Assembly (NCBI RefSeq): GCF_002086515.1
Contig: NZ_MVHH01000024.1
Location: forward strand, 1 to 62,626
Direction of reading: 5' to 3'
Source: Mycolicibacter arupensis
GTDB lineage: Bacteria; Actinomycetota; Actinomycetes; Mycobacteriales; Mycobacteriaceae
Length of the DNA: 62,626 nucleotides
Below the pieces are notes generated by a model that worked only from the letters and a program-made list of their open reading frames with translations, searched no databases and was not told the DNA's origin. Below, piece by piece: positions 1-10,874 of this stretch. A program made the translations under genes and the position numbers. Position 1 is the first letter of the stretch. Each line of letters starts with the position of its first letter.

Positions 1-178
1 TCGACTGGAATCCGCGGATCGACGAGCCATCGAATGCCAGCCCATCCTCGAACACGCTCTCGTCGAACGCTGCGGCCGGAATGGAGAAGTGCTGCATCAC
101 TCCGGGCAGATCGCAGAATCGAATGTCGACGTACTCAACCGACTCGTCGGCGATGAGCTTGAAAAGGTCGGCGGCCAT
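1..178 (-). CDS. glnA: Glutamine synthetase type I, N-terminal part (gene runs off the left edge)
   Basis: Glutamine synthetase condenses glutamate and ammonia with ATP in the cytoplasm. Only the first 59 codons are present. They start at an ATG (178-176) with [20 protein letters not shown] and contain the family's N-terminal RFCDLPG and [15 protein letters not shown] segments, which line the inter-subunit active site of dodecameric GlnA1-type enzymes. The match to mycobacterial GlnA1 is close. In M. tuberculosis glnA1 is elsewhere and no glnA adjoins gltB, so this may be a second copy or a rearranged one. It diverges from gltB, which uses its product, and a candidate GlnR site lies between them. 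The active-site residues further on cannot be judged. Confidence 0.9.
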   Translation of the reverse strand, partial: MAADLFKLIADESVEYVDIRFCDLPGVMQHFSIPAAAFDESVFEDGLAFDGSSIRGFQS

Positions 179-257
179 CTTTGGTCTCCTTCGCGTTAAG
201 ACAGCCAAACGATAGGTAGGGCACATTTCCTGGACATCATCCGGTTATTGCGTCGGC

Positions 258-273
258 GTAACACAACCCTCAC
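258..273. promoter_or_regulatory. Candidate GlnR-binding site between glnA and gltB
   Basis: GTAAC, six bases, then CTCAC fits the actinobacterial GlnR pattern GTnAC-n6-GaAAC in its first half and preserves the AC-n9-AC spacing reported for mycobacterial GlnR. The second half is weak. It sits in the 263-bp gap between the two divergent nitrogen genes, where a shared nitrogen regulator would be expected. Confidence 0.4.
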
Positions 274-441
274 TGCGGGCCCGCTGTCCAGCGAACTAGC
301 ACGCGAGGTAGGTAGGGGTATATCGTGGCGTTGCCTGTCGAGATTTTTCAGGCAAGAACGCCGTTCAACGTCGCACGGAACATCACCTTGACCGCTGGTC
401 CATCGGGCCCGCGGGCAAAGACGTGCGAAGGGTCAGGTGCG

Positions 442-3400
442 ATGGCGCCCAGTCGGGTGGGGCTCTACAACCCCGCGTTCGAGCATGACGCGTGTGGTGT
501 GGCCATGGTGGTCGATATCCATGGCCGGCGCAGCCGCGACATCGTCGATAAGTCGATCACCGCGTTGATCAATCTGGATCATCGTGGCGCCGCGGGAGCC
601 GAGCCGAACAGCGGCGACGGCGCCGGAATCCTGATCCAGATTCCCGATCTGTTCCTGCGCGCGGTGACCGATTTCGAGCTACCGCCCGAGGGCAGCTACG
701 CCACCGGTATCGCCTTCCTGCCGCAGTCGGCCAAAGAATCAGCGGCCGCGTGCGTCGGTTTGGAGAAGATCGTGGAGGCCGAGGGCCTGCAGGTCCTCGG
801 CTGGCGTGAGGTGCCGATCGACGACTCGTCACTGGGTGCGCTGGCGCGTGACGCCATGCCCACCTTCCGGCAGCTGTTCATCGGCGGCGCCTCCGGCATG
901 GCTCTGGAGCGCCGCGCCTACGTGGTGCGCAAGCGCGCCGAGCACGAGCTGGGCAGCAAGGGCCCCGGCCAGGACGGTCCAGGCCGGGAATCGGTGTACT
1001 TCCCCAGCCTTTCCGGCCGGACCATGGTCTACAAGGGCATGTTGACCACCCCGCAGCTCAAAGCGTTCTACCCCGACCTGGCCGACGAGCGCATGCAGAG
1101 CGCGCTGGGCATCGTGCATTCCCGGTTCTCCACCAACACCTTCCCGTCGTGGCCGCTGGCTCACCCGTTCCGCCGGATCGCTCACAACGGCGAGATCAAC
1201 ACCGTCACCGGTAACGAGAACTGGATGCGGGCGCGCGAGGCGCTGATTCGCACCGACGTGTTCGGCGCGGCGGGCGGACCGCGCAGCGCCGACAAGCTGT
1301 TCCCGATCTGTACGCCCGGTGCCTCAGACACCGCACGGTTCGATGAGGTTCTTGAGCTGCTGCACCTGGGTGGCCGGAGCCTGCCGCACGCGGTGCTGAT
1401 GATGATTCCCGAGGCCTGGGAACGCCACGAAAGCATGGACGCGTCCACCCGGGCCTTCTACGAGTACCACGACTCGCTGATGGAGCCCTGGGACGGCCCG
1501 GCCTCGATGACGTTCACCGACGGAACCGTGGTGGGCGCAGTGCTGGACCGCAACGGTCTGCGGCCGTCGCGTATCTGGGTCACCGAAGACGGCCTGGTCG
1601 TGATGGCATCCGAAGCCGGGGTCCTGGATCTGGACCCGGCCACGGTGGTGCACCGGCAGCGACTGCAGCCGGGCAAGATGTTCCTGGTCGACACCGCCGA
1701 GGGGCGGATCATCTCCGACCGCGAGGTCAAATCCACGCTGGCCGGCGAACGGCCGTACCAGCAGTGGATCGACGAGTGCCTGATCGGCATCGACGAACTG
1801 CCCCCCGGTGACGCCCCCCGGATGGAACACCACCGGGTGCTGCTGCGACAGCAGATTTTCGGCTACACCTATGAAGAGCTCAATCTAGTGCTGGGGCCGA
1901 TGGCCCGCAGCGGTGCCGAGCCAATCGGATCGATGGGCACCGACACCCCGGTGGCGGCGCTCTCGGCGCGCCCGCGGCTGCTCTATGACTACTTCCAGCA
2001 GCTGTTCGCTCAGGTCACCAACCCGCCGTTGGACGCCATCCGCGAAGAGGTGGTCACCAGCCTGCAGGGCGCGCTGGGCCCCGAAGGCGACCTTCTCAAC
2101 ACCGATGAGCCCACCTGGCGGCAGGTCGTGCTGTCCCAGCCGATCCTGAGCAACGCCGAGCTTGCGAAGCTGGTGAAGCTGGACCCGGAGCAGCAGATCG
2201 GATCCCGCGGCCCGCACGGCCTCTCCACGGCAGTCATCAGTTGCCTGTACCCGCCTGCCGCCGGCGGCGCCGGGTTGCGTGCGGCACTGAAGCAGGTCTG
2301 CGCGCGGGCGTCGGAAGCGATAGCCGAGGGCGCCAGCTTCCTGGTGATCTCCGACCGCGAGTCCGACGAGACGATGGCTCCCATTCCCTCGCTGCTGGCC
2401 ACCGCTGCGGTGCATCACCACCTGGTCGCGGAGCGGACCCGCACCAAGGTTGGCCTGGTCGTGGAGTCCGGAGACGCCCGCGAGGTCCACCACATGGCCG
2501 CGCTGATCGGGTTCGGCGCTGCCGCCATCAACCCTTACCTGGCGTTCGAGTCGGTCGAGGACATGCTCGACCGGGGTCTGCTCGATGGCTTGCAGGCGCC
2601 CCAAGACCGCGAGAAGGCGTTGTACAACTACGCCAAGGCCGCTTCCAAGGGCGTGCTCAAGATCATGTCCAAGATGGGGATCTCGACGCGCGCGTCCTAC
2701 ACCGGGGCCCAGCTGTTCCAGCCGATCGGGATCTCCCAGGATGTCCTCGACGAGTACTTCACCGGGCTGTACTGCCCGATCGGCGGAATCACGCTCGACG
2801 ACATCGCCGCCGACGTGGCTGCCCGTCACGGGCTGGCCTATCTGGACCGCCCGGAAGAGCGGGCCTACCGCGAACTGCCGGTCGGCGGGGAGTACCAGTG
2901 GCGTCGTGAGGGCGAGATCCACCTGTTCAACCCCGAGACGGTGTTCAAACTGCAGCACTCGACCCGCACCGGTCAGTACGCGGTCTTCAAGGAGTACACC
3001 AAGCTCGTCGATGACCAGAGCGAACGGTTGGCCACGCTGCGCGGCCTGCTGCGGTTCAAGCTCGGGGAGCGCCCACCGGTGCCCATCGAAGAGGTGGAGC
3101 CGGCTACCGAGATCGTCAAGCGATTCGCCACCGGTGCCATGAGCTATGGATCGATCTCCGCAGAGGCACACGAAACGCTGGCGATCGCGATGAACCGCAT
3201 CGGCGGCCGGTCCAACAGTGGTGAGGGCGGCGAGCACCACAGTCGCTTCCTCCCCGACGCCGATGGCTCGTGGCGGCGAAGCGCCATCAAGCAGGTCGCC
3301 TCGGGACGTTTCGGTGTGACCAGCGAGTATCTCGTCAACTGCACCGATCTGCAGATCAAGATCGCGCAGGGCGCCAAACCCGGCGAAGGCGGACAGCTTC

Positions 3401-5058
3401 CGGGCAACAAGGTCTACCCGTGGGTCGCCGAGGTGCGTCACGCCACCCCGGGTGTCGGGTTGATCTCACCGCCGCCGCACCACGACATCTATTCGATCGA
3501 GGATCTCAAGCAGCTGATCCACGATCTGAAGAACGCCAATCCCGAGGCCCGCATCCACGTGAAGCTGGTCGCTGAAAGTGGCGTCGGCACGGTCGCGGCA
3601 GGTGTGTCCAAGGCGCACGCCGACGTGGTGCTGATCTCCGGTCACGACGGGGGCACCGGCGCCGCGCCACTGACGTCGCTCAAGCACGCCGGAGCGCCCT
3701 GGGAGCTGGGACTGGCCGAGACGCAGCAGACCTTGCTGCTCAACGGACTGCGGGACCGGATCGTGGTGCAGGTCGACGGCCAGCTCAAGACCGGCCGCGA
3801 CGTGGTGATCGCCGCGCTGCTGGGCGGTGAGGAGTTCGGTTTCGCCACCGCACCGTTGGTGGTCTCGGGCTGCATCATGATGCGGGTCTGCCACCTGGAC
3901 ACCTGCCCGGTGGGCGTGGCGACCCAGAACCCGAAGTTGCGTGAGCGCTTCAGTGGCCAGCCGGAGTTTGTCGAGAACTTCTTCTGGTTCATCGCCGAGG
4001 AAGTGCGCGAATACCTTGCCGCGCTGGGATTCCGCACCATCAACGAGGCGGTCGGCCAGGTCAACGCACTGGACACCACGTTGGCCCGGGCGCACTGGAA
4101 GGCCCACCGGCTCGACCTGACCCCGGTTCTGCACGAACCGGATTCGGCGTTCATGAACCAGGGGCTGTACTGCACCTCGAGCCAGGACCACGGTCTGGAC
4201 AAGGCACTGGACCAGCAACTGATCGCGATGAGTCGCGAGGCTGTCGACTCGGGTGCTCCGGTCCGATTCAGCAGTGCGATATCCAACGTGAACCGGACCG
4301 TCGGAACCATGCTCGGCTACGAGGTCACCAAGGCCTACGGCGCCCAAGGGTTGCCCGACGGGACCATCGACATCACCTTCACCGGGTCGGCGGGTAACAG
4401 CTTCGGGGCCTTCGTCCCCTCCGGGATCACCCTGCGGGTCTTCGGCGACGCCAATGACTACGTCGGCAAGGGCCTGTCCGGTGGTCGGATCGTGGTGCGG
4501 CCCTCGCTGGACGCCCCCGAGGGCTACGCGGCCGAGGAGAACATCATCGGCGGCAACGTGATCCTGTTCGGCGCAACGTCCGGCGAGGCGTTCCTGCGCG
4601 GGGTGGTCGGTGAGCGGTTCGCGGTCCGCAACTCCGGCGCGGTGGCGGTGGTCGAGGGAGTCGGCGACCACGGCTGCGAGTACATGACCGGCGGGAAGGT
4701 TGTGGTTCTGGGACCCACCGGCCGTAACTTCGCCGCCGGGATGTCCGGTGGCGTGGCCTACGTCTACGACCCCGATCGGGCGTTGGGCGGCCGGCTCAAC
4801 ACCGAGATGGTGGACCTCGACACATTCGACGATTTCGATGCCGACGATGTGGCCTGGCTGCGTGACATTCTGGCGGCGCATATCGCTGCCACCGACTCGG
4901 TTCCCGCTCGCGAGATTCTGGCCGATTGGGCCAACCGCGGAAGGGATTTCGTCAAAGTGATGCCGCGCGACTACCGGCGAGTGCTCGCCGCGGTCGCCGA
5001 GGCGAAAGCCAGCGGCGCAGATCCTGAGGAGGCGATTATGGCGGCGGCTCATGGCTGA
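442..5058 (+). CDS. gltB: Glutamate synthase (NADPH) large subunit
   Basis: The large GOGAT subunit releases ammonia from glutamine, channels it and builds glutamate from 2-oxoglutarate with electrons from GltD. The ATG at 442 ([20 protein letters not shown]) is chosen over an upstream in-frame GTG at 325 because GAAGGG lies 9 nt before it and it matches the M. tuberculosis N-terminus. Cys18 is then the Ntn nucleophile after removal of a 17-residue propeptide. Order: class II amidotransferase (about 18-430), central domain, FMN-binding synthase domain (about 850-1250) with the 3Fe-4S cysteines C1144, C1150 and C1155, and a C-terminal GXGXG beta-helix. Length is 1538 residues against about 1527 in M. 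tuberculosis. The stop overlaps the gltD start by 8 bp, so the two are co-translated. Confidence 0.97.
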   Translation: MAPSRVGLYNPAFEHDACGVAMVVDIHGRRSRDIVDKSITALINLDHRGAAGAEPNSGDGAGILIQIPDLFLRAVTDFELPPEGSYATGIAFLPQSAKESAAACVGLEKIVEAEGLQVLGWREVPIDDSSLGALARDAMPTFRQLFIGGASGMALERRAYVVRKRAEHELGSKGPGQDGPGRESVYFPSLSGRTMVYKGMLTTPQLKAFYPDLADERMQSALGIVHSRFSTNTFPSWPLAHPFRRIAHNGEINTVTGNENWMRAREALIRTDVFGAAGGPRSADKLFPICTPGASDTARFDEVLELLHLGGRSLPHAVLMMIPEAWERHESMDASTRAFYEYHDSLMEPWDGPASMTFTDGTVVGAVLDRNGLRPSRIWVTEDGLVVMASEAGVLDLDPATVVHRQRLQPGKMFLVDTAEGRIISDREVKSTLAGERPYQQWIDECLIGIDELPPGDAPRMEHHRVLLRQQIFGYTYEELNLVLGPMARSGAEPIGSMGTDTPVAALSARPRLLYDYFQQLFAQVTNPPLDAIREEVVTSLQGALGPEGDLLNTDEPTWRQVVLSQPILSNAELAKLVKLDPEQQIGSRGPHGLSTAVISCLYPPAAGGAGLRAALKQVCARASEAIAEGASFLVISDRESDETMAPIPSLLATAAVHHHLVAERTRTKVGLVVESGDAREVHHMAALIGFGAAAINPYLAFESVEDMLDRGLLDGLQAPQDREKALYNYAKAASKGVLKIMSKMGISTRASYTGAQLFQPIGISQDVLDEYFTGLYCPIGGITLDDIAADVAARHGLAYLDRPEERAYRELPVGGEYQWRREGEIHLFNPETVFKLQHSTRTGQYAVFKEYTKLVDDQSERLATLRGLLRFKLGERPPVPIEEVEPATEIVKRFATGAMSYGSISAEAHETLAIAMNRIGGRSNSGEGGEHHSRFLPDADGSWRRSAIKQVASGRFGVTSEYLVNCTDLQIKIAQGAKPGEGGQLPGNKVYPWVAEVRHATPGVGLISPPPHHDIYSIEDLKQLIHDLKNANPEARIHVKLVAESGVGTVAAGVSKAHADVVLISGHDGGTGAAPLTSLKHAGAPWELGLAETQQTLLLNGLRDRIVVQVDGQLKTGRDVVIAALLGGEEFGFATAPLVVSGCIMMRVCHLDTCPVGVATQNPKLRERFSGQPEFVENFFWFIAEEVREYLAALGFRTINEAVGQVNALDTTLARAHWKAHRLDLTPVLHEPDSAFMNQGLYCTSSQDHGLDKALDQQLIAMSREAVDSGAPVRFSSAISNVNRTVGTMLGYEVTKAYGAQGLPDGTIDITFTGSAGNSFGAFVPSGITLRVFGDANDYVGKGLSGGRIVVRPSLDAPEGYAAEENIIGGNVILFGATSGEAFLRGVVGERFAVRNSGAVAVVEGVGDHGCEYMTGGKVVVLGPTGRNFAAGMSGGVAYVYDPDRALGGRLNTEMVDLDTFDDFDADDVAWLRDILAAHIAATDSVPAREILADWANRGRDFVKVMPRDYRRVLAAVAEAKASGADPEEAIMAAAHG

Positions 5059-6502
5059 CCCGAGAGGTTTTATCAACATCCCCCTGCGGGTCCTGCCGGT
5101 GCGCCGACCGGTCAGCGAGCGCTTGGGCGACTGGAATGAGGTCTACGAAGACTTCGCCGAGGAGTCCGTGCGCGAGCAGGCCGGTCGCTGCATGGACTGT
5201 GGTATTCCGTTCTGCCACAACGGCTGTCCGCTGGGGAACCTCATTCCGGAGTGGAATGACTTGGTGCGTACCGGCCGCTGGCGTGAGGCCTTCGATCGGC
5301 TGCACGCTACGAACAACTTCCCGGACTTCACCGGGAGGCTCTGCCCCGCACCGTGTGAGCCCGCCTGTGTGCTGGGCATCAACCAGCCGCCGGTGACCAT
5401 CAAGCAGGTCGAATACGAGATCGTCGAACGTGGCTTCGCTGAGGGCTGGACGGACCCGATCCTGCCGTCGGTGCAGACCGGCAAGTTGGTCGCGGTGGTG
5501 GGCTCCGGGCCGGCCGGCCTGGCCGCCGCCCAGCAGCTCACCCGCGGCGGACATTCGGTGACGGTCTTCGAGCGCGACGACCGTATCGGCGGACTGCTGC
5601 GTTACGGCATCCCGGAATTCAAGATGGAAAAGCGCATCCTGGACCGGCGACTCGAGCAGATGATCGGTGAGGGAACGGTCTTCAAGACCGGTGTGAATGT
5701 CGGGGTCGACCTGACGGTCGAGCAATTACGCGAGGAGTTCGACGCCGTCGTACTGGCGGGCGGCGCCACCGCCTGGCGTGACCTGCCGATCCCCGGCCGT
5801 GAATTCGACGGGATCTATCAGGCGATGGAATTCCTGCCGTGGGCCAACCGGGTCCAGGCGGGCGACATGGCCGAGCCCCCGATCACCGCCCACGGCAAGA
5901 AGGTCATCATCATCGGCGGCGGTGACACCGGCGCCGACTGCCTGGGCACGGCGCACCGCCAGGGCGCGACGCATGTGCACCAGTTCGAGATCATGCCGCG
6001 TCCCCCGGAGACTCGGGACCCCTCGACACCGTGGCCTACTTACCCCCTGGTCATGCGGACCACGTCGGCGCACGAAGAGGGTGGTGACCGGGTGTTCTCG
6101 GTCAACACCGAGGAGTTCACCGGTAAAGACGGCCGTGTGACCGGGCTGCGTGCGCACGAGGTACGTCGCCAGGGCGGTGGTTTCGAGAAGGTGGAAGGCA
6201 CCGACTTCGAGCTCGAAGCAGACCTGGTTCTGCTCGCGATGGGCTTCGTCGGACCCGAACGGTCGCCGCTGCTGGCTGATCTGGGCGTCGAGTTCACCGA
6301 CCGCGGCAACGTGGCACGTGATGCCGAGTACGCCACCGCGGTGCCGGGTGTCTTCGTCGCCGGGGACATGGGTCGAGGTCAGTCCCTGATCGTGTGGGCG
6401 ATCGCCGAAGGGCGTTCCGCGGCAGCCAGCGTGGACCGTTACCTGATGGGCCGCACCGCGTTGCCGTCGCCGATCGTCTCGACGGCCGCTCCCATCCGGT
6501 AG
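5051..6502 (+). CDS. gltD: Glutamate synthase small subunit
   Basis: GltD feeds NADPH electrons through FAD and two 4Fe-4S clusters to GltB. The 483 residues are the usual length. The N-terminal ferredoxin-like domain has the cysteine motifs [18 protein letters not shown] and [14 protein letters not shown]. The FAD Rossmann motif is [12 protein letters not shown] and the NADPH Rossmann motif is [14 protein letters not shown]. The C-terminal [19 protein letters not shown] closes the FAD site. It starts 8 bp inside the 3' end of gltB. The next gene, an ABC permease, is convergent and 18 bp away; in M. tuberculosis the neighbours here are Rv3857c and Rv3856c, which are missing. Confidence 0.97.
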   Translation: MADPRGFINIPLRVLPVRRPVSERLGDWNEVYEDFAEESVREQAGRCMDCGIPFCHNGCPLGNLIPEWNDLVRTGRWREAFDRLHATNNFPDFTGRLCPAPCEPACVLGINQPPVTIKQVEYEIVERGFAEGWTDPILPSVQTGKLVAVVGSGPAGLAAAQQLTRGGHSVTVFERDDRIGGLLRYGIPEFKMEKRILDRRLEQMIGEGTVFKTGVNVGVDLTVEQLREEFDAVVLAGGATAWRDLPIPGREFDGIYQAMEFLPWANRVQAGDMAEPPITAHGKKVIIIGGGDTGADCLGTAHRQGATHVHQFEIMPRPPETRDPSTPWPTYPLVMRTTSAHEEGGDRVFSVNTEEFTGKDGRVTGLRAHEVRRQGGGFEKVEGTDFELEADLVLLAMGFVGPERSPLLADLGVEFTDRGNVARDAEYATAVPGVFVAGDMGRGQSLIVWAIAEGRSAAASVDRYLMGRTALPSPIVSTAAPIR

Positions 6503-6520
6503 CGGCCGCCGAGGCGGCGA

Positions 6521-7342
6521 TCAGCTTTGCTGGATACGCCGCGGTGCGAGCAGGATTCGGGCGGCCAGATCCAGCAGATAGCCGAGCACACCGATGACGG
6601 CGATCACCGCGACCACAGAGGCGTAGTCGAGCTGATCCCGGGCGTTGAGGATCTGATACCCCAGACCCGAACGCACCCCCAGCATTTCGGCGGGAACCAG
6701 CACCACCCAGGCGATTCCGAGGGCCAGCCGCAGACCGTTCTGTACCTGAACGCGCACGGCCGGCAGCACCACTGCGGTCAGTTGCTCGATGCGGCTGGCA
6801 TGCAGCGATCGTGCGACGTGCAGGAATCCGGGGTCGATCGCGTGGACACCGGCGACGGTTCCGAGTAGCACCGGCCAGACCGCTGCCACGGCGATCAGGA
6901 AGATCACCGGCTGGTTGCCGATTCCGAACAGTGCCACGGTGATCGGGGTCCACGACAGCGGTGAGATCATCCGCAGAAATGCCACCAACGGGCTGGCCGC
7001 TCGCTCGGCAGTGCGGCTCAGGCCAATGAGCAGGCCGGTCGGGATGCCGATCAGAGCGGCGATGAGCAGGCCGATCAGCAGCCGGTACAGGCTGACGGCG
7101 GTGTCGGTTGCCAACACCCCGCGACTGACCAGCTCGGCCAGCGCCGGCAGCACATGCTGCGGCGCGGTCTGTCGCAGCAGTGACTGCGGAGCGCAGAGCA
7201 CAGTGGTGGCTGCCCACCACAGCGTCACGGCGACGCCGATGCTGGCAACCGGGGGCCATATCCGCGGCCACCACCGGGAGCCCGCGTTCGAGTCGCGGCC
7301 TGGAGCGGGTGGGTGACTGAGCTGCGCTGCGGTGGTGATCAT
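6521..7342 (-). CDS. ABC importer permease, nitrate/sulfonate/taurine type
   Basis: This is the inner-membrane channel subunit of an SsuC/NrtB-like importer. The 273 residues hold about six hydrophobic helices, starting with VASIGVAVTLWWAATTVL. The family's EAA loop that docks the ATPase is around LRLALGIAWVVLVPAEMLGV. The ATG start at 7342 overlaps the stop of the upstream binding protein as ATGA, which decides the start. It is the last gene of a five-gene operon. The substrate cannot be read from the sequence. Confidence 0.88.
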   Translation of the reverse strand: MITTAAQLSHPPAPGRDSNAGSRWWPRIWPPVASIGVAVTLWWAATTVLCAPQSLLRQTAPQHVLPALAELVSRGVLATDTAVSLYRLLIGLLIAALIGIPTGLLIGLSRTAERAASPLVAFLRMISPLSWTPITVALFGIGNQPVIFLIAVAAVWPVLLGTVAGVHAIDPGFLHVARSLHASRIEQLTAVVLPAVRVQVQNGLRLALGIAWVVLVPAEMLGVRSGLGYQILNARDQLDYASVVAVIAVIGVLGYLLDLAARILLAPRRIQQS

Positions 7343-8508
7343 AAGGCGTGCACCTGTTCTTCTCGTGTCAGTGAAGCGGCCAGACCGAATGCCGTCGGAC
7401 CGCCGTGTTGGGCGAGCGCGGCCCGCACGAACTGATCGTCGACGAGGTCGTCGTGGACCCGAGCGGGATCCAGCCGCTCGAGGAATCGACGGTCGCCGTC
7501 GATGACCGTCTCGCCCATGGCTTCGACGAGGCGCCGGGTGAAGCTGGCGAAGGGAAACGGGGTGAAGCCGAGCCGCTGGGGATGCCAGTCCGGATGGTTC
7601 AGCCGATACGGGGGGTCGGGGTAGGTCAAGGCCAGCTGTACCGCGGGCACGGGTTGCGGCAGGTAGTGGCCGCCACCGAGGGCCTTGGCGGCGGCGATCC
7701 GATCGGCGTTCAGCAGTAGTTGCGCGCCGACTACGGCGTCGGTGACCTGTTGGATTGCGTTGGGCCGCTGCGCGATCACGTCGTCGCGGGTGATGAGCGC
7801 GCAGCAGGCGTGGTCTCGCCAGACGTCGCCGAGGAAGGTGTGGATGTGTCCGATCTTCTTGATCTGGGCGACCGCGTTGAACGGGTCCGCCACCACGTAG
7901 CCGCCGATGGAGCGATTGGCCAACGCCGGCACCATGTCCGACGGGCTCATCACGATCAACTCCACGGTCCGTGCGGCGCGAGAGGCGCTGCGGCGCACCA
8001 CCGGTCGTAGTCCGTGTGCGCGCAGCAGCTGCTGCAGCACGATGTTGTGGATGGACCACCAGAAAGGAATGGCGACCTGGGTCCCGGCCAGGTCGGCCAC
8101 GTCGGTGATCTGGGGCGCCACCGTCAGGGCCGAACCGTTGGTGTGATTCCAGCCCAGTACCCGAACACCGCCGCCCAGGGCGTAACGCAACTGCACGGCC
8201 ATCGGCATCAGCAGATGCGCCACGTCCACCTTGCCGGTGACGAATGCTTCGCCCAGTGCAGCCCAACTGCGGAACATCACCGGTTTGGCCGTGCTGACCA
8301 GACCGGCCGGATACAACGCGGCGCTGTGCGCCATCAGCAAGGGCGCGGCGTCGGTGATGGGCAGGTAGCCGATGCGCAGTGGCCCGCCGATCTCGGCCCC
8401 GCGAGCGGCGGTGGCACTGCGGGCCAGATCGCCGAGTCCGAAGATGCCGCCGGCCGCGGCGGCCGCGGCAGTGCCCACCAGCAGGCTGCGCCGGCTGAGG
8501 GTGGTCAC
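7339..8508 (-). CDS. ABC importer substrate-binding protein, NrtA/SsuA-like, twin-arginine signal
   Basis: This extracytoplasmic binding protein captures the substrate for the importer encoded on either side. The GTG at 8508 overlaps the ATPase stop (GTGA). The N-terminus VTTLSRRSLLVGTAAAAAAG is a twin-arginine signal, suggesting export after folding. The mature part (LRIGYLPITDAAPLLMAHS, later VDVAHLLMPMAVQLRYALGG and VAIPFWWSIHNIVLQQLL) resembles the nitrate/bicarbonate NrtA-CmpA branch of the NMT1-like fold more than typical sulfonate binders. Length is 389 residues. The ligand is unknown; the flavoprotein partner in the operon would suit an organic sulfur or amine compound, but that is inference. 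Confidence 0.85.
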   Translation of the reverse strand: MTTLSRRSLLVGTAAAAAAGGIFGLGDLARSATAARGAEIGGPLRIGYLPITDAAPLLMAHSAALYPAGLVSTAKPVMFRSWAALGEAFVTGKVDVAHLLMPMAVQLRYALGGGVRVLGWNHTNGSALTVAPQITDVADLAGTQVAIPFWWSIHNIVLQQLLRAHGLRPVVRRSASRAARTVELIVMSPSDMVPALANRSIGGYVVADPFNAVAQIKKIGHIHTFLGDVWRDHACCALITRDDVIAQRPNAIQQVTDAVVGAQLLLNADRIAAAKALGGGHYLPQPVPAVQLALTYPDPPYRLNHPDWHPQRLGFTPFPFASFTRRLVEAMGETVIDGDRRFLERLDPARVHDDLVDDQFVRAALAQHGGPTAFGLAASLTREEQVHAL

Positions 8509-9248
8509 GACCGCACCCCACCGACGACGCTGGCGCGGTCGGCGTCGTACTGGGCCAGAATCTCCTGACGCAGATCCGCGTGGCCGACGGGCGCAGCGTC
8601 TGAGATCTCCCACTGGTTGCGCAGCCGCCCATCCGAGCCGAGCAGGATCACTCGCTCTGCCAGCCGTAGGGCTTCATCGACATCATGGGTGACCAGGACC
8701 ACGGTCACCCGTAGTGCGGCCGCCAACTGTCCCAGCCAGCCCTGCAGGTCGGCGCGGGTGGTGGGGTCCAGTGCGCTGAAGGGCTCATCGAGCAGCAACA
8801 ATCTCGGGTTGGTGGCCACCGCACGCAAGATGGCCACCCGCTGAGCCTGTCCTCCGGACAGCTGATCGGGATAGCGGTCGGCAAGCTGATCCACGCCGAA
8901 TCGAGCCATCAACTCGGCGACGCGCTCCTGATCGAAGTCGGAGCGGTGGGCAGCGAAGCGCTTTGCGTAGGAGACATTCTCGGCGACGGTGAGCCACGGC
9001 ATCAGTAGCGGGCGCTGAAACACCACCCCGGTGCGGGGCCGGTTGCCATCGGAGTTCCACGTGACGGTGCCGGTGTCCAGCGACTCCAGCCCGGCGAGCA
9101 CCCGAAGCAGCGTCGACTTGCCGCTGCCGCTGCTTCCCAGGACCGCGACGAACTCGCCGTCACCCACGGACAGTTCGATGTCGCGGAGAACGGTGACCGC
9201 GCCGAACTGCTTGCCGCCCTGGGCTATGCGTACCGACTCAGTTCCCAC
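8505..9248 (-). CDS. ABC importer ATPase, SsuB/TauB/NrtD-like
   Basis: This nucleotide-binding subunit powers the importer. All motifs are present in 247 residues: Walker A GSSGSGKST, Q-loop VVFQRPLLMPW, signature LSGGQAQR, Walker B LLLLDEP with the D-loop SALD, and switch histidine VTHD. The GTG at 9248 is used because GGAAGG precedes it by about 9 nt. It starts 25 bp inside the end of the upstream flavoprotein gene, a longer overlap than the 4-bp ones elsewhere in the operon. The stop overlaps the binding-protein start. Confidence 0.9.
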   Translation of the reverse strand: MGTESVRIAQGGKQFGAVTVLRDIELSVGDGEFVAVLGSSGSGKSTLLRVLAGLESLDTGTVTWNSDGNRPRTGVVFQRPLLMPWLTVAENVSYAKRFAAHRSDFDQERVAELMARFGVDQLADRYPDQLSGGQAQRVAILRAVATNPRLLLLDEPFSALDPTTRADLQGWLGQLAAALRVTVVLVTHDVDEALRLAERVILLGSDGRLRNQWEISDAAPVGHADLRQEILAQYDADRASVVGGVRS

Positions 9249-10270
9249 CGCAGTTGTCCTTCCGAGGGCGATTGAATGGGGAGAAATGCTGCTTCCCGGA
9301 ATCGGCGGTTGGCGCCGCTGCGGGTTGCATAACCGGCGCCGCCGGCCAGGGTGGATTCCAGGCGGGTTGCCGCCAGCGCGGTGGTGGCACCGTCGAGGCG
9401 TAGCCGAATGATGTCGGCGACACCTGCCGCGCGTGAGCGTGCGGCCAGTGCGAACAGCGACCCGCGCAGGCGGTGCAGGTCCGCGCCCAGCTCGGTGAGT
9501 TCGCCGCTGAACTGCTCGGCCAGCGTGCCGCCGGCCCTGCCGGCGCCCTCCAGTGCCGCGGCAGCCACCCCGACACAAAAGGCGGTCTGCAGCAGCAGAA
9601 AAGTCGGCCTGATCGTGCTGACGAACGAGGCCAGGTCGGTGGTGAGCACCTGCTCGGGCCGCACCCGAACGTCGTGAAGGTGCAGCGACGTCGATGCGGT
9701 TGCCCCCAGGGCCATCAGGTCCGGTGGCGGATTGACCGTGATGCCATCAGTATTCGCGTCAACCACCGCTACCAGCGTGGCGCCATCGCGGCGGCGGGCC
9801 GGCAGCACGATCAGTGAGTCCTCGAACACGTTGGAAGCCCAGTGAATCGGCCCGTTGATCCGCAGGCCGTCATCGGTGCTATCGGCGACCAGTGGAACCG
9901 GACCCAGCCCGGCGACCTGTTTGAGGCCGGCGGCCATCGCCGTCACACCTGCGCGGGCGCCGCTGCGCAGCGCATCCAGTCGGCCTTCGCGGGCTACCGC
10001 CGGCGCGTGCGCCAGGTAGGTCACCGCCATGGTGTGAGCCCACAGCGAGAAGCCGACCGCCAGGCTCGCCGCCGCTGCGTGTTCGATCATGGACGCCAAC
10101 TCGGGAAGTCCGTCGTCACGCAGGGCGGGCTCGAAGAAGTCGGCCGCGCCGAAGCGCGCCAGGTCGTCGCGGACATCCAGGGTGCCGGCGTCGAGTGCTT
10201 CGGCCCGGTCTGCGACTACCGCGGTGAGGTCCGAGAGTGCGGTGTGCACCAGGCGCACCGGTGCGCTCAC
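9224..10270 (-). CDS. Acyl-CoA dehydrogenase-fold flavoprotein, possibly a group D monooxygenase-like enzyme
   Basis: The 348 residues follow the acyl-CoA dehydrogenase fold: an alpha-helical N-terminus, a beta middle domain (INGPIHWASNVFEDSLIVLP, then LGATASTSLHLHDVRV) and a C-terminal helical bundle ending GGAGYATRSGANRRFREAAFLPIQ. No classical catalytic Glu context is obvious, and the short form resembles SfnB/DszC-type flavoproteins that act with reduced flavin on sulfur compounds. Which reaction it performs is not shown. The GTG at 10270 overlaps the stop of the DUF4242 gene (GTGA). Operon context implies that it works on whatever the importer brings in. Confidence 0.75.
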   Translation of the reverse strand: MSAPVRLVHTALSDLTAVVADRAEALDAGTLDVRDDLARFGAADFFEPALRDDGLPELASMIEHAAAASLAVGFSLWAHTMAVTYLAHAPAVAREGRLDALRSGARAGVTAMAAGLKQVAGLGPVPLVADSTDDGLRINGPIHWASNVFEDSLIVLPARRRDGATLVAVVDANTDGITVNPPPDLMALGATASTSLHLHDVRVRPEQVLTTDLASFVSTIRPTFLLLQTAFCVGVAAAALEGAGRAGGTLAEQFSGELTELGADLHRLRGSLFALAARSRAAGVADIIRLRLDGATTALAATRLESTLAGGAGYATRSGANRRFREAAFLPIQSPSEGQLRWELSRYA

Positions 10271-10800
10271 CGCTGCTCGCCTTCCAAGCGATGCAGTCGG
10301 TCGATGGGCGTGGTGACGGCCTCGCGAGCCCGGCGCACCGCGGTCTCGTCGGGGGCGTCGTAGAAGCACAGGCACTTGTCCATGTCCTCGCGCACGTAGG
10401 TACGCAGGAACGTGACTTCGGGGACATCGGCGTACTTCGGCGACTTGGCCTTCTTACGAGCAAGGTAGGTGTCCATGTCCAAGTCGGCGGGCAGGTCCCA
10501 TTCGACGAGGTAGCCCGCCTCGGGGCGCGCGGCCTTGAGTTCGGCCAGCTCGGCACCCACGAGTCGCACCGGGTGGGGGCCACTGGCTTCGGCCACCGAC
10601 AGCGCGGTCGCGTCGACCGAAGGCGCTTGGCAGGCGCCGAATTCCGCGATCACAAAGGTTCGGTGCTCGCCACCGGTCACTTGCGCCTCGATGAGTTCAC
10701 CGCCCTGCTGGTGGATCAGGGCGTCGAGCTCTTTGATCGCCCGGTCGGCGTCGGAGCGGTCGAGGCGCAGCGGGGCGATCTCGTAGAGGTAGAGGGTCAT
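10267..10800 (-). CDS. DUF4242 domain protein (two ferredoxin-like halves)
   Basis: First gene of the five-gene operon, 177 residues, cytoplasmic, with no signal or membrane segment. Residues about 95-177 (YLVEWDLP, then FLRTYVREDMDKCLCFYDAPDETAV) match DUF4242, a small ferredoxin-like fold that includes the Streptomyces nickel-binding protein SCO4226. The N-terminal half (LYLYEIAPLRLDRSDADRAI onward) looks like a second, diverged copy of the same fold. The biochemical role is unknown. The ATG at 10800 has AAAGGA 7 nt upstream. It faces the TetR gene across an 86-bp gap holding a perfect palindrome. Confidence 0.8.
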   Translation of the reverse strand: MTLYLYEIAPLRLDRSDADRAIKELDALIHQQGGELIEAQVTGGEHRTFVIAEFGACQAPSVDATALSVAEASGPHPVRLVGAELAELKAARPEAGYLVEWDLPADLDMDTYLARKKAKSPKYADVPEVTFLRTYVREDMDKCLCFYDAPDETAVRRAREAVTTPIDRLHRLEGEQR

Positions 10801-10840
10801 GGGGTGTCCTTTCGCCGTCGGATGGCTACGACCGTGCCAG

Positions 10841-10862
10841 CAATAGACAACCCTGTCTATTG
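10841..10862. promoter_or_regulatory. Perfect 9-bp inverted repeat, probable TetR operator
   Basis: CAATAGACA, four bases, TGTCTATTG is an exact palindrome in the gap between the DUF4242 operon and the divergent TetR gene. It is in the position and size expected of the autoregulatory operator of that TetR protein and would cover promoters in both directions. Confidence 0.75.
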
Positions 10863-10874
10863 AGCGGACTGGGC

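Noticed and set aside
325..441. N-terminal extension of GltB from GTG 325
   Set aside because: It would put the Ntn cysteine at position 57; the ATG at 442 has a ribosome-binding site and matches homologues.
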